Assembly (NCBI GenBank): GCA_037954325.1
Contig: JBBMNZ010000006.1
Span: 567,501 to 631,500, forward strand
DNA from: Fistularia commersonii
Taxonomy: Eukaryota; Chordata; Actinopteri; Syngnathiformes; Fistulariidae
Length of the DNA: 64,000 nt
Direction of reading: 5' to 3'
Shown: in pieces, positions 53,560 through 64,000 of the stretch
How positions within the stretch are numbered: position 1 is the stretch's first letter
How the letters are laid out: each line of letters starts with the position of its first letter
Made by a program: the position numbers and the translations under genes
Notes under the pieces: generated by a model
Told to the model about the DNA's origin: nothing
Seen by the model: only the letters and a program-made list of their open reading frames with translations
Databases searched by the model: none

Positions 53560-54965
53560 CACTGGGTTTGTCTGCCTGGGCTTTAGCTACTCTTAAGTGA
53601 TTGTTTTCGTAGTTAGCCCCGCCTCCACCTGGGGCTGTACTCTACTACTTTGTCTCCGTGGTGATTCCGCAAACGGGTACTTCTTGATTCGCACCTCGGT
53701 ATGCTCGCTACCCTTGTTCCTTAAAAGATGTAATTACTTACTGACTCTGAACATGTGCAGCAAAACATGTCCTTACAGTTACAGTTACAGGTTACAGTAA
53801 GGTAGCAACGTTTTCATGTGTGGACAACTAGCTTCCATTAGTTACAGAAAGCTAACGAAGTGTTGATTTCTGTCGCTACCCTCCCTATAAGAGCAAATGA
53901 CTAAATCCCGACTTCCTTATATGGTACTTCCTGACTAGCAGTGCTCCATCTCAGTATGTTTGCTCACTTTGTTCCTTCAAAAGTGCAATGATTAACCGTA
54001 TGTGAACCTGTACTAGCAAGGATCACGTCCTCTGATGTGGACAACTAGTTACAGTTAGCGGGCATCCGCTACACTTGATTAAGTCCTGACGTCCTCAAAT
54101 GGGTACTTCCAGATCAGAGGTGTCCCATCTTGATTTGTTTTCTAGCTTTGTGCTTTCAAAAATGTACGGATTATCTTTGAACATGTACTAACAGATAATA
54201 TGTCCTCATATGTGGACACCTAGTTTGTACGTGTTACATTAAGCTAGCAAAGTCTTCATCTTTACTTGACTTAAGTTCCGACGTCCTCAAACGGGTACTT
54301 CCTGATAAGCGTCACATCTTGGTGTGTCCGCTAGCTTTGTTCCTTCAAAAGTGCAAAGACTTATTCTCTTTGAATATGAAGTAGCAAAACAGTTGTCCTC
54401 AAATGTGGACAACTTGTTTGTACGTGTTACAGTAAGCTAGCAAAGTCTTCATCTTCACTTGACTTAAGACAACTGGACAACTTGTTTGTAGCAGTTGCAG
54501 ATTTCTGTTGAGACCATCCCGAGAGCAGCACTTGTTTAAGACCCAATGTCCCGAAACAGGTACTTCTTGATCATCAGTGTCACATCTCGGTATGTTTGCT
54601 AACATTGATGATTTCAACATGAAGTAGTAAAGAACTCGTCCTTGTCATATGTGGACAGCTAGTTTTTACCAGTTGGCTACCAAGTGTCGTGTCTGCAGCG
54701 ACCATCCAGGCAGCTCTCCTCGAGTAAACCCTGACTTCCTCAAAGGGGTACTTCTAACTATCATCGGTGTAACCTGGGTCTGTACTTGATGTCACTTGTT
54801 GGACGTCCTCAAGCGGTACTTCCTGATCAGCGGTGGTATGTCTTGGTATGTTTGCTAGCTTCTCTCCTTCCATGTTTTTGCAGTAGCAAAGAACATGTCC
54901 TCCTATGGTGGACAAGTACTTTTTACTAGTACCAGTTAGCTAGTAAAGTGGTCTGTTGTGACCTT
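53560..54965 (+). repeat. Diverged long-period tandem repeat
   Basis: Six to seven copies of a block of about 180-260 bases, with ordered markers 'gggtacttcctgat', 'ttggtatgtttgctagctt', 'gttccttcaaaa', 'atgtcctcatatgtggacaa' and 'agctagcaaagt'. The 'gtacttc' marker falls near 53678, 53923, 54104, 54296, 54560, 54748 and 54816. No protein is supported. Confidence 0.75.
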
Positions 54966-55355
54966 CCTGATAGCCGCATCCTCCCGAGAGCTACGACCCC
55001 CTACCAAACCTTCCTGGCGGAGGAGGAGGGGGAGTCACCTGGTTCTGACTGATAAGGCTAAAGTCCTTATAGAATTACCCCTTCAGCCCCCCCACTCCCT
55101 TTTCCTCTGCCTTCCCCCCCCGACCCTCAGCGTCTGGTCCGGGATCTTAGTCTGTCTGACCTTCTGTGGCCAAACATGGTGGACGGCCTTTTGTGTGTGT
55201 GTTGATGGGGGGTCCATCTGGAGCCGGACTACAAAAGTGCCTTCTTGGTTCTGGGGGTTTTGTATCCTGCTGGGGGGCTTAAAGGGCGTCTCATGGAGCT
55301 TATTGTTGGAGGCAGTGATGAAGAGGAGCAGCATGATCCTTTTAGTGTGAATGGA

Positions 55356-55397
<42 letters not shown>

Positions 55398-57170
55398 CTC
55401 ATTAGCCTTTGTTTTCATTTGCTTTGAAGAAGCACGCGTCCCGAGCCGGTCACATGACCCGCCGGCCGAATGGAACCGGGGCGTCTGATTGGAGCAGAGT
55501 CGGCGGAGGCGGTTCCCCCTCCTGTAGCCGGGCAGAATCTTTCAAACCCCCTCCCCCGGGTGCAGAGGAGCAAGGAAGTACAAGTTCTGGAGGGGAAGCA
55601 GTGAAGCTTCATGTGGTGTCCTCGTACGCAGACGGCAGGTGTGGCAGTGCTTTAGAAGTAACACGTGATGCCTTCAACGACAATCCCCTATTTTAACTCT
55701 CAGACACTCAAAGGGTCAGTCGGCAGCTCCCTTGTTCCATCCCCTCTGCCCTCCTGGTTTACTGTCCCCATGGAGACAGGTTTGGAAAGCACTGAATGTC
55801 TGCAGAAGGAGTTCCTGTACTGTGGAGTGTCCAACAGGTACCTGTTGGGTAACCAAGGCTCGGGCTGCTAAACACCCGCTAGCTTGTGGGGGGAGTTTGG
55901 GTTAGAGGATCAGTCAAGTCCCTCTAGATGTTTTCAAGGAGAAGTGGTCGGTGAGGGAAGGGACTAGTGGGGGTTGGGGTTAGTTGTGGAGAGAGCACTT
56001 TGGTCATCTTCACACTTGATAGTCTTGGGGATTTGGGGGCGGGGTGGGATGGGGGGCAAAGGGACTTCCCTGTAGTTTGGTTTGGACCAACAACTTCACA
56101 TGGACAATTGCTAGCCTGTGCTGGATAGCCTGCTAGCCAGTGGTGCTGGGTCTCCAAACTGTCAATAGACACCATAGAAGAAGAGAAGCATCCATCCATT
56201 GGGGAGAACAAGGAAAGGAACCCCCCTTCCCCCCTTCTGCTGGCTCGTCCAATGAGCATACGTTTGCCTGACCCTCCACGAGTTGGCATTTATGCTAGAA
56301 AAATTTGGTCGGTCAACCAACCCCCCCCCGTACATCATGGGATGGTATGCTCCCAAATGGGCTGCTGGAGGGCCCCAGTGGACCCTGGTCCGCATGAGAA
56401 GATGGATCTCGGAAAGGCTTCCTATCAACCTCTGTTGGGGTCTGGAGGGAGGAGCGGAGGTGGACATCATGGGAACCAGGAAGTGAACCAAAGTCAGCAA
56501 GGGATTTTACAGGGCCGAAACTAAGTGTCCCCTTGCAGAAGACAGGGATACTTGTTCTTCCCAATAGTTCTCTTCTTCCTTGTATTGCTATGTGGTGTTT
56601 ATGGACAGTTGGTATTCCCACAGGAAGCTGCATCGCTGCCTCAGGCTAGCGATTGTTACGCCCATGTGATACTGCTGGAATGGTTTGGTCCGTTAGACAA
56701 AGTGCACCTCGAAGACAAATCAAACTCCCAGGCCAGGTGTGAACGTGGCCTGAGGCTCGGGTTTAGGGTGGAGTCGGTCTGCCTGCGTTCAACCGTCCAC
56801 GTTCCCCTGAACGCCTCATTGGAGGTGCGGCTTTTCTACGGTTCTCCTTGCTGAAACTGCGAGGCCTTAACTGGATCCCCGGGAAACCGCGGTCACCTGT
56901 TTTACGGTGAGGAAGAACCAACTTCTGGATTGGCATACAAGTTCCCGAAAGAACCAAGATGTCTGTCTGGAAGGCAAGCCAATCGTGAAAAACATTAGCG
57001 TTAGCGCTGGACTTTTTGCCGTTCCGAGACTCGGTTCTGTTTACGGAACATTCCAGACTCCGCGGTCTCGTCTGGGCCTGCAAGGAATGTGACTGCGGGA
57101 ATCAGAGCAGCGATGAAGACAAGTATGTCTCGGCTTTAGCTCCGCCCCCTTTTCTCTCTGGATTCATTGA
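54966..57170. other. map4k4 intron 2, middle part, no gene seen
   Basis: Mostly unique sequence with a (CA)n at 55358-55394. Several 100-130 codon frames exist, but none has an ATG with splice support or a recognisable domain. Confidence 0.5.
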
Positions 57171-57179
57171 TGGGACTCA

Positions 57180-58125
57180 TGGATGCCCCTGAGTGGCTCC
57201 TCCAGGTGGTTCCTTCAGGGTTCTCCTTCTCTGCATGGTTCCTTCAGGGTTCTGTCTGTCCATATGGTTCCTTCAGGGTTCTCCTTGTCTGCATGGTTCC
57301 TTCAGGGTTCTGTCTGTCCATATGGTTCCATCAGGGTTCTCCTCATCAGTGTAGTTCCGTTGGGGTTCTGTCCCCATCGGTGGTTCTCTCCACTTTCTAC
57401 TTTTCTGTGGTTGCTTCAAGGTTCTCTCAGCCAGTGTGGTTCCTTCTGGGTGTTGCTTGTCGTGGTTCCGTCAGGCTTCTGTCCATCTACATGGTTCCTT
57501 CAGGGTTTTCCTTGTCTGCATGGTTCCTTCAGGGTTCTGTCTGTCCATATGGTTCCATCAGGGTTCTGTCTGTCCATATGGTTCCATCAGGGTTCTCCTT
57601 GTCTACATGGTTCCATCAGGGTTCTCCTTGTCTACATGGTTCCTTCAGGGTTCTCCTTGTCTGCATGGTTCCTTCAGGGTTCTCCTTGTCTACATGGTTC
57701 CTTCAGGGTTCTGTCTGTCCATATGGTTCCTTCAGGGTTCTCCTTGTCTACATGGTTCCTTCAGGGTTCTCCTTGTTCTGTGCGGTCCCTTCAGGACTCT
57801 ACTCATCTGTGTAGTTCCGTCGGGGTTCTGTCTGTCCATATGGTTCCTTCAGGGTTTTGCTCACCTGTGAGGTTCCTTCAGTGTTCTCCTTGTTCTTGGT
57901 GGCTCCATCAGGGTTCTGTCCCCATAGGTGGTTCTCTCCAGTTTCTACTTTTCTGTGGTTGCTTCAAGGTTCTCTCAGCCAGTGTGGTTCCTTCTGGGTG
58001 TTGCTTGTCGTTGTGGTTCCGTCAGGCTTCTGTCCATCTACATGGTTCCTTCAGGGATCTCCTCGTCTATATGGTACCTTCAGGGTTCTTTCAGTTTGCG
58101 TGGTGCCTTCAGGGTTCTGCTCGTT
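57180..58125 (+). repeat. 29-base minisatellite 'atggttccttcagggttctc...'
   Basis: About 30 copies of a unit close to 29 bases, with a larger recurrence of a 'gtggttctctccactttctac' block near 57379 and 57928. Since 29 is not a multiple of 3, reading cycles through all frames. The long open frames here are by-products. Confidence 0.9.
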
Positions 58126-58589
58126 CATGTCGCACTTGTACTTGTTCTCATTACTTTGCCTCCCAGAAGGGGAAGGTAGACGGACCTTACGGCTCCTTCG
58201 GATTCCAGGATTTGTCCTTGTAGAACCTCCTCGTTCCAGATTAGGACCGGCTTAATCTGGATTAGAATCACGGCGGGAGAAAATGATTTCCCTTTTTCCT
58301 GCTGAAGATCAGCTTCAGATCCGCGGTTCAGCTTCTCCATCCAACGACTCACGTTCAGAAGATCCGTTCAAAAGATCCGTCTCGTTCCTGAACCCGGTTC
58401 ACCGAGGCAGCAGGAGGCCGTCACACGCTCACGGTGAAATTATGGGATGTCCAGGGCTTCGGTGTCTGCTTTGGATTCCGGCTATACCAGTTGTTGCCAT
58501 GGCGACGACGGTTTTATCGACGATACGTGTCAGTCGGCTGTGATGGAGTTGGTGCTTGACCTTTGACCCACTGAACAACATCTCTCATA

Positions 58590-58614
58590 ACGTGCGCGCG
58601 CGCACACACACACA

Positions 58615-58647
<33 letters not shown>

Positions 58648-59040
58648 TGAAAGTAACACGCACATACATATACACAAGAGACACGAAGACACACACACAC
58701 TCAGGCAGACAGGAACACATGCACACACACACACACTCAGTCAGGAAGACACACACACACACAGATGCAAAGACGCACACACACACACACATAAAACAGT
58801 CAGGAAGACACAAAGGCAGACACACATATACACACACAAAGACCGACAGATCCTAACACACACACACACACACACACACTTACAAAAAATGCTCACACAC
58901 ACATGTACACAAACCTGCAGTTAGTGAGGCAAGCACACACAGATACTAACTGACACACACACACACACACATACACACACACACACTCTGCAAGGTCGTT
59001 AAAACAAATCCTTTACACACACACACACACACACATACCC
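58590..59040 (+). repeat. CA-rich simple-sequence block
   Basis: About 450 bases of interrupted (CA)n with 'agacacac' and 'tcagg' interruptions. Confidence 0.9.
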
Positions 59041-60094
59041 GCCGTTGTGCAACGCCATGGTAACATAGCGAAGGAAAAAAGGTTGACTCTTTATTTTGTC
59101 TGACATGTTGCCCCCTTTTCTTCCTCATATTTATATAAAGACTCAATGACAATGGTTCAATGTCTATGCTAAGCTAACGCTAATCATGGAGGTTAGCTAC
59201 CATTTGTTGCTCATTTTTCCCCTCTCACATAAGTGAAAACAAAAAAATAACAGCCATGGTAAGCTAATGTTAAGCTAATGCTAAGCTAATGCTAATTATT
59301 TAAGTTAGCCATCGATGCCAGGTGAAACCACGTCCCGTCTCGCCGAGGACAGTTGGGCTGATTTACAGCAATGGTCTAGTGGAGATGCTAAGCTAATGCT
59401 AATCGTGCGGGTTAGCCCTCGGGACCGCATGACCCGGAAGGCGACGGAGAGTCAAACGGGACGAAAACCCGTCAGGTCGGTCGGTCGGGACAGATTAGCT
59501 AGTCCTGGATTAGCTAGTTAGCGGCTGGTCAAATCCCGGCTAATCCCCTCGGGTTATTTAATCTGCGTGGGTTTCCTTCCTCCTCCGCCATCATGGCCGC
59601 CGAAGCCACTTCCTGTGTTTTCCTGCAGAAGCTCCACGTAAACATGGAGATCACGTTAGCGTTCTTCATCCTCCAGGCTGGAGGTCAAGCATGCTATTTT
59701 TAGCGCGGCAGATTGTGGGTCAGCGTGTTGCCGTGGAGGCGGAGCTTCTTCTTCTTCCTCTGCTGCTGGAACTCCAGGGTGGAGGTTCTGAGGTCACGTG
59801 ACCTTCTGTCACATGACCGTCTGCTCCTTCAGGAGACCCGTCTTTGTTTTGGCGGCCATCTTGTTTTTACTTTATATTCTGTACTTGATTTGATTTGTTT
59901 ACTTGTGGGTTCTCCTTGTTCTCTGCATGTTCTCCACCCTGGGTTCTTCACGTCCTCCTCCCTCCATCCAAAAACATTCCTTGGTCCACTGAAGGTGTGA
60001 ATGAGAGGGTGAACGCCGGTATGATTGACAGCTGACCTTTCCGTGTTAAGCTCCGCCTTCTGGCCCGGTGGCGGCTGTGATTGGCTCCGCCCCC

Positions 60095-60260
60095 TGCATA
60101 CGAAGCGTCTGGTGGAGTTCCTCAGGGTTCCTCAGGGTTCCTCTCAGGGTTCCTCAGGGTTCTCCAGGTTCCTCCCATCGTCCAAACACATGCAGGAGCT
60201 TCACCGGAGACCCTGACCTGTGAATAATTGGACGTGTCCCTGTGATTGACAGCCCTGTGG
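60095..60260 (+). repeat. Partial interspersed repeat with an expanded middle
   Basis: 'ggagttcctcagggttcctc' units repeat about five times, then continue as 'ccaggttcctcccatcgtcc', 'acatgcaggagcttcaccgg' and 'tgtgaataattgg'. Confidence 0.65.
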
Positions 60261-60419
60261 ACCAATCCCAGCAGTGGACCACCCCCCCCCCCCCCCCCCT
60301 CGGGTGTTTGGGTTCCGAGTAGCTAAAAATGTCCTGGTAGAACGTTTCGTTATGGAAAGTGGAACCGGAGCCAAGAAGCTGCACCTTCCTGCTGCCTCAG
60401 ATAATTATAGCCCTGCCGC

Positions 60420-61170
60420 GGGTTCTCCATGGTGGTTCTCCCTGATGGTTCTCCATGGTGGTTCTTCATGGTGGTTCTCCATGGTGGTTCTCCATGGTGG
60501 TTCTCCAGGGTTCTCCACAGGGGTTCACCAAAGTGGTTCTCCACAGTGGTTCTACAGGGCAGTTCTCCCCGATGGTTCTTCAAGGCGGTTCTTCATCGTG
60601 GTTTTCCACAGGGGTTCTCCACGGTGGTTCTTCATAGTGGTTCCTCAAGGAGGTTCTCCAGTCGGTTCTCCGGTTGGTTCTCCCAGATGGTTCTTCAAGG
60701 CGGTTCTTCATGCCGGTTTTCCACAGGGGTTCCCCAAGGTGGTTCTACCCCGGTGGTTCTTCAGGGCGGTTCTTCATGGCAGCTTTTCATGGTAGTTCTC
60801 CACAGTGGTTCTTCCTGATGGTTCTCCAGGGCGGCTCTCCCTGATGGTTCTTCATGGTGGTTCCTCAAAGCGGTTCTCCAGTTGGTTCTCCGCGGTGGTT
60901 CTTCATAGTGGTTCCTCAAGGCGGTTCTCCAGTTGGTTCTCCAGTTGGTTCTCCCAGATGGTTCTTCAAAGCGGTTCTTCATGCCGGTTTTCCACAGGGG
61001 TTCACCAAGGTGGTTCTACCCTTGTGGTTCTTCACGGTGGTTCTTCAGGGCGGTTCTTCATGGCAGCTTTTCATGGTGGTTCTTCTTGGCGGTTCTCGAC
61101 AGGGTTCACTAAGGTGGTTCTTCACAGTGGTTCTCCGTGTTTCTTCTCGGTTCTTCTCGGTTCTTCTCCA
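60420..61170 (+). repeat. 'ggttctccatggtggttctt' minisatellite
   Basis: About 750 bases of 'ggttcttcatggt'-like units of 13-17 bases, with a longer composite block repeated near 60590-60790 and 60850-61085. Confidence 0.88.
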
Positions 61171-61358
61171 AGCTCTCTGGCAAACAAAGGATCTCTTGAG
61201 GAAAAGAAGGAAAGATGGAATTTGCTGTTTTGATGTTCAAGCAGGTCAGAAGCTCCGCCCCCTCCGTCTGCTGCCGACCAATCAGAACCCAGATCAGGAT
61301 TAGCATATTTCTCTGGAAACAAACGTTTAGCTTTGAGGTTCTCTGTGGGCTTTGGTTC

Positions 61359-61359
<1 letters not shown>

Positions 61360-61427
<68 letters not shown>

Positions 61428-61495
61428 CTTCCTGTGTACTTCCTGTGTGCGTCTGAGGATGTGCATGAACTGTCAAACACGCCTGATCAATAGTC

Positions 61496-61575
<80 letters not shown>

Positions 61576-61794
61576 CAAGACTTGCACCTGGCTTCTTTGC
61601 TATACACCAAATGCCAGAGGGTTGTAATAAAGACATCCTTGTCCCAAAACGCACACACACACACACACACACACTTTGTGTTCACCGCAGGCCAGGAATA
61701 CACTCTGTTTGAACGCTGTGGTTCAGTTGATAACAGTTTATTATGTGGAAACACACACACTACCTGTTTAAAACGGCACATGGACGCGTGAGAA

Positions 61795-61860
<66 letters not shown>

Positions 61861-61944
61861 GGGATGACTCCACTCCCTTGGCATTTCCTCGGGGGGGGAT
61901 GTGCGGCTCCATCTTCCTCCCGAGTCGTATCTGGCCTCTCTCAT

Positions 61945-62002
<58 letters not shown>
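61360..62002. repeat. Alternating long (CA)n and (GT)n tracts
   Basis: (CA)n at about 61362-61423, (GT)n at 61498-61571, (CA)n at 61651-61673, (GT)n at 61799-61859 and (CA)n at 61946-62002. Neighbouring tracts are mutually complementary. Confidence 0.92.
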
Positions 62003-64000
62003 CTTCTCGCCCTTCCTCCCCATAAACCCTCTGACTCTCCTTCCTCCTCCATCGAAGCTCCTGGAAGTCTTTGGTTAGTCGGTCCATCAGCTGATCTTCT
62101 TGTTGGTTCTTGGCGAGAAGGAACATCTCCATCATGGAGCGGCCATCTTGTTGTTGGTCAGGTGACCAGACAACGGAGAAGTTTGGACCTCCTGGTTCAG
62201 GTCCCTCAGCTTAGAAGGCACCTGCTCTGCTACCTCAGCTCAGATCAGCTGGAGGTCAGAGGTCAGAGGTCACCCAGGGGGTGGGGAGCATACCGGTATG
62301 CTCCGACTTGCTCGTCACCGTCCATACCTTCTCCTCGACGTGAAGAAAATCAAAACAAGCTCCTTCACGTGGCTTCAGGTCAGGAGAGCGGTGCCCGTTT
62401 GGGGTCAGGTGGTCCAGAGAGGAACCAGGAAGTTCTCTGAAGGCGGGTGTCGTAGCTTTGCCACTTGCCGCAAGTCACCGAAGCACCCGAGTTACCCTCA
62501 AAACAAAGGTGGCCACCTCTTATGGAGTGATGAACGTATCTTCTGCGTCCTGGTTGATGTTCCCAGATGAGGCGATGGTCTTCATGGGAGTGATGTCTTG
62601 CGGAGTGTGTGTGTGTTTGTGTGTGTGTGTTCTGGAGCAGCGTAAACCGGAGTAGATGGATTGACCGGCAGCGTCATGTGACCCGTCCCCACATCTGACT
62701 GAGCTCCTTGTCGGAGAACATCTGAATTCCACGGTCACGTGACTGAGGAGACGGAACGAGGCGAAGGTATCAAAGCTGATGTTAGTGGTTAGCACGTTTA
62801 GGGTGAAGTATCACGCGCACCACAGGAAGTGGTTCCACTTCCTGTCGCTCTGTTGAAGGTGCACAACCGTAACTAAATAAACCAGTGGAACGGCAAGAAC
62901 GTGGGAAGAGAAGCTGCTCTGTGGTTTCTGCCTCTCGCTGCTCCTCAGAAGCCGCGAGAAGAACCCTCCCCCACAGGGAACCAGTTCCTTAGGGCTCCAT
63001 CTGAACCCTGTCAGCACCAAAGGTGGTGGAGATGCAGGTCACAGGAGGCCCGGATGGTAGGGCGGCTAGATCATGTGATGTCGAGGGAGCAGAAACTGCA
63101 TTATCTTTGTAAGGCACTTAGATACCTTGGTGCCTTGAGTGCCCTAGAAGCCTCAGGGTTCCCTTCATGGCACCTCGAGTAATCCCAGAGTTCAGGTTTT
63201 AATCTAGAAGATCAGGACTCGAACCTGGATCCTTGTCCCCCGAGTGACCCGCCGAGGGCCTGGGGAGGGGAGTCATGGGTTCCTCTCTTTCGTTGAAGGC
63301 AAAGAAGTTCCTGAGGAAGAGCCAACAAAGGGGCTTGTGGAGCGCAGCCGGTTACATAAAGCCATGATGTGAGCGGAGCAGAACCAGGGCGACTGAGGCC
63401 GCGCAGCGCCGCTAAATGAGCTAAGTCAACCCAAGAGTTTGCCCCTGCCCCCCCAAAACCTCCATGACGGGCAAATCCAAGTGAAAATCAGAGTAGCTTA
63501 TGTAACCTGGCGTCACTCGTCAGCAATCTTGGACTCTTCGGCCTGAAGTCCTTGTATGGGGACGACCTGTGGAGACGCCAATGCAGGGCTAATAGTGCCC
63601 GCTAATAGTGCCCGCTAGTGGCAGGAAAAGGAAATGACACCAAGCGGTATGAAAAGAAGTAACTCCTTTGGACGGTACATGGTACTGCAGGAGAGCAGAT
63701 ACAACAACTACAGCTCTTGGTCCTTGTAGCTTGATATGGATGGAGGTTTAACCTGTAAGCTATCATGCTAACATGGCTCCGGTACACCGGTACTTTGAAA
63801 GTACTTTTCCCATACTTCTTAGCCACTTCCTGTTTCTTGCTAATGTCCCCAAACCAGGCGCGGAGAAGCTAGTGGCTACAAGCTAGCAAGAGCGCTCGTC
63901 TCATCGGGAAAACAAAGACCGGGTGGTTTACGGGGAGGGGGGCAGCACCAGAACCCGTCCTGACGGAGGTCCTCGGAGGTCCTCGGAGGTTCTTGGAGGC
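62003..64000. other. Right end of the window, map4k4 intron 2 with a weak minus-strand exon-like cluster
   Basis: No plus-strand map4k4 exon is seen. On the minus strand, short phase-compatible frames bounded by splice-like sites lie between about 62040 and 62890. The best is 62328-62436, with CTTCAG before and AAG|GTATGG after. I cannot assign them to a family. The rest is unique sequence. Confidence 0.25.

Noticed and set aside
56525..56854. Plus-strand frame with a hydrophobic stretch resembling a signal peptide (LFFPIVLFFLVLLCGVYG)
   Set aside because: It begins at GTG, has no upstream ATG or convincing acceptor, and the remainder matches no family I know.
57183..58223. Long plus-strand frame as a real repeat protein
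   Set aside because: The 29-base unit keeps every frame open, and the start is arbitrary. See the minisatellite entry.
49006..64000. Third exon of map4k4 (GRHVKTG...)
   Set aside because: No such translation was seen on the plus strand, so I conclude it lies beyond the window.

Overview
This is vertebrate nuclear DNA, most likely from a compact teleost genome. The genes have many small exons with GT-AG introns often of 70-300 bases. (CA)n/(GT)n microsatellites are extremely dense, and typical fish interspersed repeats, a MITE and LINE remnants are present. The loci resemble human 2q11.2 (LONRF2, NMS, PDCL3, TBC1D8, MAP4K4), with the 3' end of nebulin joined on the left. I see no tRNA, rRNA, CRISPR or prokaryotic feature. 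All gene names come from reading exon translations by eye and from memory of the families.

Layout. 345-4749 (+): last eleven recognisable coding exons of neb (Z-disc repeats, Ser-rich linker, SH3). 5454-15626 (-): complete tbc1d8 coding sequence, 20 exons, about 1101 residues, tail-to-tail with neb. 17661-20793 (+): pdcl3, 6 exons, 236 residues, head-to-head with tbc1d8. 22020-26994 (-): a neuromedin-S-like prohormone gene, 7 exons, 122 residues, whose 3' end runs into that of pdcl3. 26995-39600: a repeat-dominated gap with a polypurine tract, several minisatellites and a dead reverse-transcriptase element. 40751-46260 (+): complete lonrf2, 12 exons, 756 residues. 48766-49005 (+): first two coding exons of map4k4. 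49006 to the end: apparently map4k4 intron 2, filled with microsatellites, minisatellites and an AT-rich block.

The genes do not form one pathway. They are a muscle Z-disc ruler protein, a Rab-GAP-type TBC protein, a chaperone cofactor for cytosolic folding, a secreted neuropeptide precursor, a RING/LON ubiquitin-ligase-type protein and a Ste20-type kinase. Most loci are linked only by ancient synteny.

The most interesting points are: (1) lonrf2 intron 6, a 79-base intron with (CA)n at its 5' end and (GT)n at its 3' end, able to pair its own splice sites, within a wider pattern of CA after donors and GT before acceptors; (2) a neuromedin S gene that keeps the precursor-related peptide but shows no FRPRN-amide peptide; (3) minisatellites that look like expansions of the head and tail of one teleost interspersed repeat; (4) a G-tract array just upstream of the tbc1d8 start codon.
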